Positions 1 through 11,434 of a stretch of 64,000 bases of DNA are shown in pieces. Numbering within the stretch: position 1 is the stretch's first letter; every line of letters begins with the position of its first letter. Made by a program: the position numbers and the translations under genes. The DNA is from Piscicola geometra (taxonomy: Eukaryota > Annelida > Clitellata > Hirudinida > Piscicolidae), in the NCBI GenBank assembly GCA_943735955.1, contig OX030959.1, positions 7,856,232 through 7,920,231 of the forward strand, written 5' to 3'. The notes under the pieces were generated by a model. That model saw only the letters and a list, made by a program, of their open reading frames with translations, had not been told where the DNA came from and searched no databases.

Positions 1-60
1 ACACACACACACACACACATACACACACAACCACAAACACCACCACCACCACCACGGCAG

Positions 61-722
61 CACCACTGTCGCAAGTGCGGTCTGGTGTGTTGTAAGGAGT
101 GCAGCAGCAAGAAGTGGATGTTGCCGTGCATCTCCTCGAAGCCGTCGAGAGTCTGCCACGTCTGCTACGATGCCCTCGTCGCTTCTGGTGGGTGTTGCGA
201 TGCTGGGGGGGGGGGGGGAGGGGGTGGAGGGATTGTTTGGTTTTGGATGTGTTTTGTGGGTGTCTGGTAGGGGGATGGTGTTGTTGGTTTGAGGGGAATT
301 GCGTGTGTGTGGTGGGTGATGTGGTAGGGGGTGAGGGTTATTGTTGTTTTTTGGGGAGGGGGTTCTTCTGCGGGATGGTGGGTGTATATAGAGGGAGGAT
401 GGAGAAAGATTCATGAGTAGGCGTCTTTTGGTTTGGGTGGTTTTTAGCGTTTTTGCGTGTATAAGTGGTTAAAGTTGATCTTAATTGAGAAAAAATCATC
501 ATAATCTTCGTCGTCATCATCATCATCATTATCATCATCGTCATCATCATCATTTCTGCTACAACAGCCGGGGCAGCGAGCAACCACAGCATGCAACAAC
601 AACAACAAGCACCCCCTCAAGCCACCGACAATTCCGACTCATCTGATTCCGAAACGGACGAACAAAAGAACGCCCCTGAGAATGACCAGGTGGTAGAGGT
701 GGTGCGGGATGCAGTGATCTAG
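61..722 (+). CDS. PLEKHF: Phafin-type (PLEKHF) FYVE protein, 3' end only
   Basis: Two exons are visible: 61-187, after an AG acceptor at 59-60, and 568-722, ending in TAG. The phases agree (1 to 1). The first encodes the core of a FYVE zinc finger: HHCRKCG, then a CCKEC cysteine group, the SSKPSRVC segment and CHVCYDAL, the order and spacing seen in pleckstrin/FYVE proteins of the Phafin family. The second encodes a short Gln-rich and acidic tail ending EVVRDAVI; Phafins also end in an acidic Ser/Asp tail. FYVE domains bind phosphatidylinositol 3-phosphate on endosomes, so an endosomal or autophagy role is inferred from the family. The PH domain and start lie left of the window. The intron (188-567) holds a G run, GT-rich DNA and a CAT/ATC microsatellite. 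A polyadenylation-like AATAAA lies near 966. Confidence 0.75.
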
Positions 723-2532
723 AATTAATTAGGTTTATATAGAAGTATAAAAATATTTTTATGATTTTTTATACTTTTTTCTTAGTTTAATTTTAAAATA
801 TTTTATTCTTTCTTCCACAGGCCACCTTTTATTCCATTCCAAATTGATTAGCTCCGAGCATTTGAATCGTCGCTGAGGCTTGATTAAAAGTTGAATCGAG
901 TTTATTTACTCGTCGTTGAGAAAAAACATTTCCTAAATCACTTGCTTCTAGCAACTCTTCTCACTAAATAAAGTTAAATGACGCCCGCTGGCGCCATTAA
1001 AATCAAAGATCATAAAGATGTATATTTTTTATTTATTGTAATTATTTTTTCCCTGAATTTGGTTTTAGTTTCAAGAAATTCTAGAAAGTCAAAAGATGAC
1101 TACGTAATTTATAACTTGATGGTATTTCTACGATTTTCATTTAAACGCAGTTTTCATTTTCATTTTTTATGATTTATTATTTTTATTTTAGGGGCCTCAC
1201 CCATTTATTCATTCACACACAGACCGTCACAAACACCAACCAACCAACCAACTTTCTTCATTCACGCCATCTCATCCCGAAACCTCCCACGAGTGTGTCA
1301 AGCCTGCACTCACACCAATTTCAACTGTATATTTCCTCCTCCGATAGATGGTCTCTTGCTAATTTAACAAACATATACTTATAATACTTATATGTTTGTT
1401 TTATTTATTTATGTTTACCAACACCATCTTTGACGAGGTTTGCTGCCTAGAAGTCTCATGAGAATAATTTCTTTGGCTCGATAGAATGGTATCTTTCGAA
1501 GCATGTTCTGTCGCCGCATAGCAGTGCATGCTCTGATCTGTCAGCATCCCTGGTCCGTACTTTGCCTCTGTGTACTGCATCTTTGTCTTGTATGGCTACA
1601 ATGATGATAATGGTGATGGTGTTGATGAAGATGATGATGTTGATGATGGTGGTTTTGACAATGATTATAATGATGATGACGGGCTCTGCTTCATTATCTG
1701 TAATTATCTGCAAAGCCATCATTCATTACTTAGTCACTCACGTACTTATATGCACAATCATTCACTAATCTACCCGTTAAATTAATTTTAGGATTTTTTC
1801 TATTATTAATCTTCGCAAGTCACTCTTTTCAATTATTATAAACACAACTTTTATTATTTTTATCTATGTTTTTTATCTTTTCGTTAAATAGTTTTTAAAT
1901 AATTATATAATTTTTAAATATAAAAATATATTATTGTTTTTATATACAAATATACTATTTTAAGTATATAAATATATTATTTAATATGTATATATTCAAT
2001 ATATTTGATAATCTTTATTTTACCTCCTAACTATTTTAACTATGTTAACTATTTTTTATTCAAGTTCTTATTCATTTTCATTGCCACATCTGGATGATTG
2101 TAAAGATTATTGTAACTATTTCGATGCAGGATTATTGAAAAACATTTTATATAATTTTATTCATATGCGTTTATTAAAAATAAACTAAAGATGTATTTAT
2201 AATAGCTGGTAGTCATAATACTTTAAAATCCTTCCCATTCGTTTATTACTTCGTCATCTAAAAAACTAAGAAAATATTTTTATTTAAATAAATTAAATAA
2301 CTTGTTTTCATATGTAAGTATATAAATATTTTTTCTTTTAGTTGTATTCACTTTTAACGTTAAACGTGTGCTCAAACCCACCTGTTCATTAAATGTTTCC
2401 ATAAGGTATCCAGGATATACTAGTATCCTCAAACTTAATCACCTAAGTACATATAAGAAAGTCAATGTGTAAATAAATTTCAACTTAGAAAATACATTTT
2501 ATTTTAACATTTAAGCAGTGAATAATTTGAAA
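723..2532. other. AT-rich intergenic DNA
   Basis: No gene recognised. It contains a probable poly(A) signal for the upstream gene near 966 and a degenerate GAT/ATG microsatellite around 1595-1690. Short open frames here are low-complexity readings of those repeats. Confidence 0.6.
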
Positions 2533-4489
2533 ATGATAAAAACTAATTTTGTTGTTATAGGAATTGTTTGCCTCACTACGGTCATTATACACTGCTATTT
2601 GCTCTTTAATAGAGGTTATACTTCAGATGAAAACATTCTTATTGGAAAAAATAATAATTTCAAAAATAAAAAATAAAGAATTTAAAACCATCAGAAAGTC
2701 TACTAAGCGACTGTAAGAGTTTGTTGAAAATAAAATTGGCATACGACTATGTGAGTTTATTAATTGTGTAATACTGCAATTAAATGGCAGAAAATTATTT
2801 ATAAATAATATTAATTTTCACTATAATTCATTTTTTTCCTGATAATGTATATAAAATAGATATAATAAAAACAGGATGAAAATACTTTGAAAAAGACTTT
2901 GTTAAACTCTTGGAATTCGTTCAAGCAAGATGAGATCATTTTGTTGCAAATGCCAAGAAATTTCAAAGGTTAAATTGTCTCCAAATAATATTAATTATCT
3001 GATTATAATTATTAAACACTAGAAAAATTCACATAGACAAAATAGACTCATTTGAAAATTCAATGAAATATAATCTTCAAAAACTACCGTGACATTAGCC
3101 AGGACTGCCATCGTCATTCTCTTCTCAAGTCATTCCTCCAAAGGGACTGAGCTAATAGACTCCATAAAATCTGTCGCTTCTACCTGTTCTCTGGCTGAGA
3201 AGGTTGACAATGCAGTGGTCGTGCTGTTCGATGAAGAGTTTTCCGACTCTCAGTTGGTTTCCACTTTGATTGAAACGTTCTTCTACGAGATACAGCTAGG
3301 CTTTCTGAGCCTTTACAGGGTTGGCAAGCATGTGCGCAATGGATACCTTGAAGAGGCCCAGCTGAGGAGGGGTGCACTGATGGACCATAGTTCGTATTCC
3401 ATTCTCTAAAAATCTATTGCTTTTGGAAGCACTACTAAACTGAGTTTATTATTAAAATTTTAATATATTTTAAATGTTTTATTCATTCGATCCTTTGCAA
3501 CTCTACTAGACACACCAGAGGACATACTGACCTCTAATATACATCTGGAGGGCACGTACCACGTGATGAAAATGCTCTTTAAAGCAGGCGACTTCCTCAT
3601 GACCTCCTTCGAACACCTCATTCTGGCAGACGAGCCCTTCGAGACACTGCTGCTTTCTCCCTTCACAATTGTGGAAAAGAACCTCCTAAAGCACCAGGGC
3701 CCTTGGAGCGTGATCGACTTTTCGAACCACTTGTCAGGCACTCTCACTGGCAAGATGCTTCACTCCATCGAGGTCTTCAAGTTCTCCTTCTACTTCCTCT
3801 TCTTCCTCTCGCAAAACGCCAATGAGAGGCACCTGAAACACTCGGAGATTGTCGAAGTACAAGGCAAGTACTTGCGTCTCACCTACCAGGCAGGTCCCAT
3901 AGTAGGGAGACCCATGCTGATGATAGCTCGAAGTCTGCTGGGAGAAATGGTGGGCGGATCAAGAGAAGAGGTGGTGAAAGAGTTGTACCGCGGAAAAGAG
4001 GTCTCAGACGACCCGATGGCCACTCTGATGACGAGCATGAAGGCCGCTGACAACGAACATCGACTGCAAATGCTCTACTCCACCCTCGGTGCCAACTACT
4101 TCCATGCTGCATCTCCTCAAAGCAACGACTGGATCGCGCTGGTGTTCGAGGAAGAAGTCGTGCTGGAAAGGGTGGTCGTCCTGAGTGGCATGCAGACAAA
4201 ACAATCGAGTGAATACACAAACGCAAACAATAACACCACGCCGTCTGGAAAGACAGAACTTGTTCTAGCGCAACTGGAAGCGTCTCCGAAGCTCCTGAAA
4301 ATGGAGCCTGACAAGAATGACGTGCAGTGTGCTGACTACCAGCTGGTGGGGCAGGCTGCAGGCAGGCAGGTGCGTTTCGATGGCCTTTCGGTGAAGCTCA
4401 GACGACCGACCAAGTGTTTGAGACTGAGTCTGCTGAAGTCTCAGCCAGGAGATCTTGTAATCAGACAAATCGGCATTTACACTTTGTGA
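2533..4489 (+). CDS. MGAT4: MGAT4-like N-acetylglucosaminyltransferase, divergent
   Basis: Supported exons: 2875-2968, 3099-3371 and 3510-4489 (stop), joined in phase 1. The ATG at 2533 opens a short basic tail plus a hydrophobic anchor (FVVIGIVCLTTVIIHCYLL), the type II layout of Golgi transferases, but its junction to 2875 is unresolved. The exon at 3099 starts ARTAIVILFSSHS, matching the RTGVSIVMGIPT block of MGAT4. The segment WSVIDFSNHLSGTLTGKMLH matches the family's WMILEFSQLGFIGKMF region, followed by a second hydrophobic stretch (FKFSFYFLFFL) and a C-terminal beta-rich domain ending IRQIGIYTL. MGAT4 enzymes add beta-1,4-GlcNAc to the alpha-1,3 arm of N-glycans in the Golgi. Where the family has its metal-binding EDD, this protein reads FEH, so activity is doubtful. 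The donor at 3372 (GTGCAC) is weak but phase-consistent. AATAAA follows at about 4568. Confidence 0.6.
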
Positions 4490-5364
4490 TTGCATGACTT
4501 AGTTGGAACTTTATTGGAGTGCCCTAGCTTAACAATTGAAGGAATGTCTTTAATTTAAAACAGCCGGTTAATAAAAAAATGATAACTATCAAAAGGTATT
4601 TTTTGATTTTTGAGCGTGAAACATAAGTATTGTACATCACTGATATCGCTTGTGAGAAGAGACAAAGTCTGTTTGTTTTACAACAGCCTTTATATCTTAT
4701 TAGATTATAAATCTTTTAAAAGTTTTATCATTTTAAAATTTAAAAAACTATATAAAACAATACATATATACACAGTTTGTGTGCTTAAACATTTATTATT
4801 TTCTTAATTGCATTTTTTTATTGATCAACTTATAAACTTGTCGACTTACCCAAAATTCTTAAAATAAACTTTATCAACGCATAAAAACTCAATTTTCTGA
4901 ACCTACGCGATGCTAATCTAGAGGATTTGTAACAATGCCTAAAACATTCGTGATAGTCTTCACATCTAAATAAGGAAATGCTACTGAGCAACCCGATCGC
5001 AGAAGTTTTAAATTCTGTTAATAAAGGCGTTTGAGACTTGAGATAGAATGGTAAATGGTTTCATTAAGGCCGATATAAGAGGCACTTAAACTCCGTCATT
5101 TCAAAGGCATTCAAAAATAGCTTAATGTGGAGATAAAGAAATACAAAAAGACATCTCTAGAAGATATTGATATACCAATATAATATTGGATATCTTATTT
5201 TGCTAGTGAAGCAGATTTGGGTCGTAAATTGAAGAAATGAATTCGAATAGAAAATAGGATGTCGATATAAATACTACTTAAATTCAACGAAAGCAATAAT
5301 TTGTAAAAAAAACTCGAAATATCTCCCATTCCCGCAATTATACCAGCGTAATCATTTCAAAGGC
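4490..5364. other. Intergenic, 3' ends of two convergent genes
   Basis: AT-rich. Probable poly(A) signal of the MGAT4-like gene near 4568. No other coding signal recognised. Confidence 0.5.
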
Positions 5365-7260
5365 TCAAAACTTTTCGGGAATCTCCTTAACAGTTTTCAG
5401 TCTTCCCTGTTTGGCGTCTGTAATGGCTCCCCAAAGTTCGAAAATGAAGGATTCCGTGAAGCCAAAGACGCTTAAGTCTGAGCCGCTGATCGTGCTGACA
5501 AAGTCGCTGGGGTTCGACGCGAGGTTGCCCTGTTCCCAAATGGTCTGAGCTGGAGGGTGACAATAGTGTGCGAAGTTAGTTTTTGCTTATTATGTTTATG
5601 CAAAAGATATTACATTTTGACTATGTTCAATTTTAAACATGTGATTATGAAACTAGGAACTCTTTGAAAAAGCTAGGTGTTAAATCGTTAGTCGATTCCC
5701 GGTTCATCGCTCTAACCAACCTAGTTCTGCATCGCTGATTCCCAAGAAGCCCTCCAACATGCCATTGATCTTCTCCACTGCCAGATTCGAAATGTCATCC
5801 GCCTGTGTGCGTGCATCCTTCCATTTATCCCTGCTGTCTCATTCAACAAATAATTCTTTAAAATGAATATTCAAAAACACTTTTAAAAGCACAAAAAATT
5901 TAATCTGTAGATATTTGATTATTGGCATTTTTTAAATTTTGTTATAATGTAGTATTTAAGATAATCACTTATAACTTTGAACATTCATGTCAAGGTGACT
6001 GTGCTAGATGAGCTCATCTTCTTATTATCAAACTTATTTGAAATTTAATTCTAAGGAGCAAATAAAAGATCGTTTCGTTTCGTTTAAAAAAAAAGCAAAT
6101 TTATCTTTCTCGATGTTGAATCAAGAAATCTGGGCAAGACACGAAGCACTCACAATTTCCAGAGTGGCTGTTCCTTTGGACCTGAGTCTGAGAGTCCCTT
6201 TGCCTGTGCCAAGTCCCCCTGCAGCCTTCTTCTGACTCTTGCCTGATATGTCGCCTGAATAAGACACGTTGTAAAGGTTTACGGAACTTGGTGAGGAAAA
6301 ACCAGAAAAATCTAACTTATGTTTGGAATCGTAAAATAATAAAAGTAATTAAACTTTTCTAGAATGTTTAAACTATTTAAAAGTTAAGCGCTTACCGAAT
6401 CCTGACTTTTCTGGCTCAATGAGTCGGAGGGTAAAAGTGGAGTTGAGTTTGATCTGCTTGAGTTTCTTGGCGACCTCGTAGTGTCTGATGCCCACCAGGC
6501 TCTGGTCGTCCAACTTCTCGATGTGGTCTCCCACCATTATGCCGTCGATCTTACTGATCAGGCTGTCGGGCTGGTGAGACGTGTTGTTGCTTAGAATCGA
6601 TGGATTATTAACACTGATTCATTACCCGGAAAACCGAAATTAGGTTCTAAGGTGCCGTAATAAACGACTCTTGAAATCGTTCAAAAATAGAAAATTCAAA
6701 AGAGAACAACCTTTATTGCTTTGATGAAAGCCAAGCCAGCTCCGTTATCGGTGATGGTCAGACCTAGGGCTTGTTCGGTCTTTTGCAGGTCGACCACCTT
6801 GGGTCTGCCTCGGACGTGGGCGAAGATAAAATCCTCCAGGCCCATCTGCCCGCCCAACAACTTGCCCATGTCGGCTTTGTGAGTGTTCAAGGTGCAGAAG
6901 AGGATCTGGAGGGATTAGTGTAAGACGATGGCTTTGTATTCATCTAGCGTGAAAGTTTTTTCTTATAAGAAATGAATACTAGAAGATGAAACACGTTAGA
7001 TTCATGGAAACAAATTCAACGAGAATGTATTCGCTTCTCACGTCTGAAGCCTTGAGGTCATAGCACGCTGCGATCTTTTCGTAGAGTTCTCGTACGTTAG
7101 TGAAGCCCGAAATGATGCCTGTTGGACTGCCCTGAGCAAGTTGGCAGTGGAAGTTCAGCTTGGGTTTCAAGTCGTCTTCTGAAGAATCGTTTGAAACATT
7201 CTTTGAGACGGCGTTGTTGGCCTTCTTTTTCGACTCTTTCTCTTTTCCGAATAAAGGCAT
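5365..7260 (-). CDS. GIPC: GIPC-family PDZ adaptor, complete
   Basis: Six phase-consistent exons on the minus strand: 7042-7260 (ATG), 6711-6905, about 6397-6586, about 6157-6246, about 5718-5821 and 5365-5549 (stop). The N-terminus is short and Lys/Ser-rich. GH1 follows with [12 protein letters not shown] and [12 protein letters not shown]. The PDZ core includes [51 protein letters not shown] and [20 protein letters not shown] Gly/Lys linker with [16 protein letters not shown] comes next, and then the GH2 domain. These blocks match animal GIPC nearly continuously. GIPC links receptor C-termini (for example semaphorin, neuropilin and TGF-beta type receptors) to endosomes and to myosin VI through GH2. 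It faces the carbonic-anhydrase-related gene across a divergent 530-bp spacer. No oddities seen. Confidence 0.93.
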
Positions 7261-7789
7261 TTTAAGGGGATTATTAAGATAAATGCTGTTGGGTTAATGT
7301 TCTTCAATCTAGTTCAGTACGCCTCTTCTGTTGTTAATTCGCAGATCAGTTTGGGTTATGTGTGTCAGTGACTTGGTATGAATGTCCGTGACGTTAGCTT
7401 GCTGTGAGACTTTATCACGAAGAGGGAAGCTAATTCTTGGATGGAATTGTCAATAAAAATTAATTTGGAGAAATGAAAAGACTATTGAACTGAATTATTT
7501 CGGAATATATTGAGAGAAAAAGTGTGATTACGATGTTAAATGGCTGTTTGAAGAAGAAATGTAGCTATATGTTTCTAAGCATTCACGCTTCAGTGATTTT
7601 GCATACTCTTCAAGAAAAAATACAAAAAATAAAATCTAAACGGTTAACATTTTGTTTTCTCACTGTTTAAACTAGTTTAACTCAAGTTACAAATAATTTT
7701 TTTTAAATATATATTTTAAAAATTACGAGTCTTTGGCATTTAATTAATTCATTTATTCATCGCTCATTTAAAGACTTATAAGTTTTATA
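7261..7789. promoter_or_regulatory. Divergent spacer between GIPC and the CA-related gene
   Basis: AT-rich region between two head-to-head start codons (7260 minus, 7790 plus). By position it should hold both promoters. No clear TATA or initiator can be assigned by eye. Confidence 0.3.
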
Positions 7790-10700
7790 ATGTTTAGAAT
7801 TATAAAGATAGAAAAATGTTCAATTTCAGTTTTGTTATTTTTTCTACATATTTTAAAAGGTAATAAATTAAATGTTTTTTGCTTACCTTTTGTTCTCTAA
7901 AATATAATTATAAAAGTTATAATTATAATTTTCTCAGTGCAACCATGGAATTACATTGAGAACAGCGATTCTGGTTGGTGATTTTATTTATCTATTATTA
8001 ATTAATGAAATATTAATAAATACATATTATTACTGAAAAACAAAAGCCAGCTCATTAATCAACTTCACTTATCATTTATTATCAGATAATAAATTCATAA
8101 TTATAATATTAATTATTATTAATTACAGGCCCTAAAAAATGGTCGATGAAGTACCCGCATTGTCAGGGCAGTCTGCAGTCGCCCATCAACATCCTGCCAC
8201 AGCACCTGCACTTCAGCACGCAACTCCTCTCCTTCGAGCTGCCTGGCTATGAAAGCATCCCCGAAGGAGCCCACTGGGACCTCTACAACAATGGAAACTA
8301 CCGTCAGTGTCTTGTTCAGTCACTGAAGTTTAAAAATATTGTTTCAATAGAATTCTTGCTGGTTTAGTTGTTAGCCAAACAGTTTTAGTGAGAATGAATG
8401 AATGAATTTTTAATCTCCATTAATATTTTAATTTGAAAAAAATGGTTTAAATTCTTCCACATACTTTCCTTATCAGTGCAAATCCGTCTGAAGGGAGACT
8501 ATGTTGTGAGGGAGGGAGGTCTGAATGGCGAGTTCAGGGCCGTCGAGATGAACTTCAGATGGGGCAAGGACCCAAAACAGGGCTCAGAGCACGTGCTGAA
8601 TGGAACCAGTTTCCCCATGGAGGTGGTGTAATGCCTTGAGGATGTTATGGGAAGAGGGGAGGGGTTCAATGGCTTAATGATGCTATGGGGGAGAGGGGTT
8701 CAATGGTTTAAACATGCTATGGGGGAGAGGGGAGGTGGGATGAAAGGTTTAAGAAAAGGATTTTCATAAAAATTTAAGAAAATGAATCTCACAAACGCTT
8801 ATGAAAAAGATTTTCACAAAAATGTTAAAATCTCAATTATCATCTCATTATAATAATTCTCAAGGAATATTGAAATTTTCCACTTGTTTAATCTCCTGCA
8901 TTTGTTCTATACTAACACCACAGCTGCAGATCCTGCACTACAACACCAAGTACGCCTCGTACGACGAAGCAGCCCTGCAGCCCGATGGACTTGCCGCCTT
9001 TGCATTCCTCTTCAAGGTTGCTGCATTGTTTGGAATTAAGGGGGGGAGGGGGGATGGTGCATTGTGAATGGAGAAGGGTGAATGCGATGAATGACTGGTG
9101 CATGGAGAGGAAGTTGAATGCGATAGGTACATAGAGCATGGCCATCGGTGAATTCGGTGGGTGAATGGCTCAATGGGGTGTGATTAATTTTATATTCAAC
9201 ACAAAAACAGCTTGAAAGTCTCAAATTTTCACCCAGGTGAAGGAGAGAGACAACCCGACTCTGATGCAGGTGACCAAGAACTTCAAAAAAGTTCAACTCA
9301 GAGGTTAAATATATATTCGCCAATCACGTTTCCATTAAAAATTAAAACTTTTTCAAAAAGAATTCTAATAGAATATTAACCTATTACTTAAAAGTAAAGT
9401 TTATTCATTTAATTCTTTAAAAATAATACATGTCTGCTCTAGACCAATCAGTGCCTCTTAGACCAGTTCCACTCCTCTCCCTCTTGCCCATCAACCTCAA
9501 CGACTACTACAGATACGAGGGTTTAGTGCAATCTATCATAAACTTGTAATTCAATTAGTAATCAATATAATTAACAATATAGATGATGAGGATGATGATG
9601 ATGATGATAACGATCATGATCACAGGCAGTCTGACGCACCCTCCATGCATGGAGAATGTCTTGTGGACGGTGTTCACTGAGCACATTGACATCTCGATGG
9701 CGCAGGTGTTTGTTGTTGTCAAGTCTCAATGCCATCCACTACCATCAACTACTATCCACTACTATCCACTACTATCCACTCACCCACCCACCAATCAACC
9801 AATCAATCGGTACACTGTCTCACTGATTGCACTACCACTCGTTCGCTCTTCATTCACTTATCTCAAATTCACTTTACTCTTTTTCTACCCATCCACTATT
9901 CTTTTCTCCACCAATCAACTCCACCATCCACCCATCTACCATTCTTTATCCCACTTACCCACCAATCTATTCTACCCACTCATCCATATATTCACCCATC
10001 CATCCATCCACCCATCCATCCACTCATCCACCCATCCATTCACACATTCATCCACCCATCCATCCATCCACCCATCCATCCACCCATCCATCCACTCATC
10101 CATCCATCCACCCATCCATCCACCCATCCATCCACTCATCCATCCATCCACCCATCCATCTACCCATTCATCCACCTACCCACTCCACCATCCCACCCTC
10201 CCACCACACTTCAGTTGTCGATGTTTCGCAAGCTGCTGATGCGCGGTTACAAGGATGGAGACGTGCTGTTGTCGTCAAAGAGGGCTCTACAACCCCTGCA
10301 CGATAGGGTGGTCTATAGGTGGGTGGTCTATAGGTCGGTGGTGGAGGGTGGGTGGGAATGGATGGCAGGGAGGGATGTTGGGTAGTCTATAAGTGGGTGG
10401 GAATGGATGGTAGGGAGAGATGTGGGTGGTGGAGGGGGTTAGGTGTGTAGTGATTAGTCGTTGTTAGGAGGGTGGTGGATGATTTTTTGATGGTAGGAGG
10501 TGATTTTTGGATGGTAAGGGGGGGGGGGTCGATAAGTGGGGGATGATGGTCGGGTGGACGGTATAGTGGTTTGAATGTGTCAGAGGGTAGGTGCTTGAAG
10601 ACTCGATGGATGGGGCTGGTGCTGGGTGATAACATCGTGAGTAAATATTTAGCGGTAAATTGATGAGCACATTATAGTTTCAACTACCTCTTCTAAGCAC

Positions 10701-10987
10701 TACTCTTCACCACCTCTCACCACCAAAGCTCCAGGAACCAGGACGCCACCATCTGGACAGCGCCCTTGTCACCCATCAGCATCACCCTCGCAGTCTTCCT
10801 AGGCTTTGTCATTCTCTTCCTCGTGCTGGGCAAGCAGCAGAAGCTCGAGATTGAAGATTCAACGGGCAGGATCGACGATGAGTCGCTCGTTGAAGCTGCC
10901 GTCTATGCAGAAGATGCCGACTACCCGCCTCAGCCCTCCACAGCCGCTTACAATGGCTTTAGTAATTCTGAGCACCATCTCGATTAG
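7790..10987 (+). CDS. Membrane-anchored carbonic-anhydrase-related protein, zinc site lost
   Basis: Ten exons with matching phases: 7790-7859, 7938-7973, 8129-8302, 8477-8622, 8924-9016, 9237-9303, 9443-9520, 9626-9705, 10215-10307 and 10742-10987, giving about 360 residues. Order: signal peptide ([20 protein letters not shown]), alpha-CA fold ([62 protein letters not shown]), one TM helix ([19 protein letters not shown]), and an acidic cytoplasmic tail of about 50 residues. The zinc histidines are all replaced: H94 and H96 in the HFHWG motif read N and R (NFRWG), and H119 reads Q (ELQILHYN). Family knowledge: CA-related proteins and the CA domains of receptor phosphatases gamma/zeta are inactive and act as binding modules, for example for contactins. 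A cell-surface recognition role is therefore inferred. The intron 9706-10214 carries a CATC/CACC minisatellite. Confidence 0.85.
9709..10205. repeat. CCATCCA/CCACCCA minisatellite in CA-related intron
   Basis: Imperfect array of CCATCCATCCAC-type units between the exons ending at 9705 and starting at 10215. It gives long Pro/His/Ser-rich open frames on one strand and Trp/Met/Gly-rich ones on the other. These are not genes. Confidence 0.9.
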
Positions 10988-11434
10988 CTGGATGTTGTAC
11001 TGGGTGGTGTGTGGGGCATTTTGGTGTTTTCCTCTTGTGTGTTATCGACGTTGCATGTTCTAATGTTAATGATGATGAACACAAAGCCCTCTTGCATCTT
11101 CTTTGATATTCTTTCTCATTTTCCATCTAGTCATCCAGTCATTTACAAGAACATGTATTTATTTGCATGTAGCATTCTGATGTGTTGAGTGTTTATCAAT
11201 TTAACTTTTAAATTTTGTCGACGAGTTTTTATTCATTCACTCGTGGTATTCGAACCATCGACGTTGTGAGAGAAATATCGAAAATAAAAACAAATGTATT
11301 ACTAAATCTAATATTAAACGTATCAGTCATATTTTTTTATGTGGGAAAAATACAATAAACTAGTTAAACTATTTTTTCAATAAGATTTTCAATTCCCTGC
11401 ATTATATTAAAAAGGGCCATTAACTTGATGCTGA
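10988..11434. other. Convergent 3' intergenic region
   Basis: 3' UTRs of the CA-related gene (+) and CPED1 (-). AATAAA near 11284 on the plus strand is a candidate poly(A) signal. Otherwise featureless. Confidence 0.5.

Noticed and set aside
9583..10385. Long Pro/His/Ser-rich open frames (up to 218 codons)
   Set aside because: Readings of a CCATCCA minisatellite inside an intron of the CA-related gene; all frames on both strands are open for the same reason.
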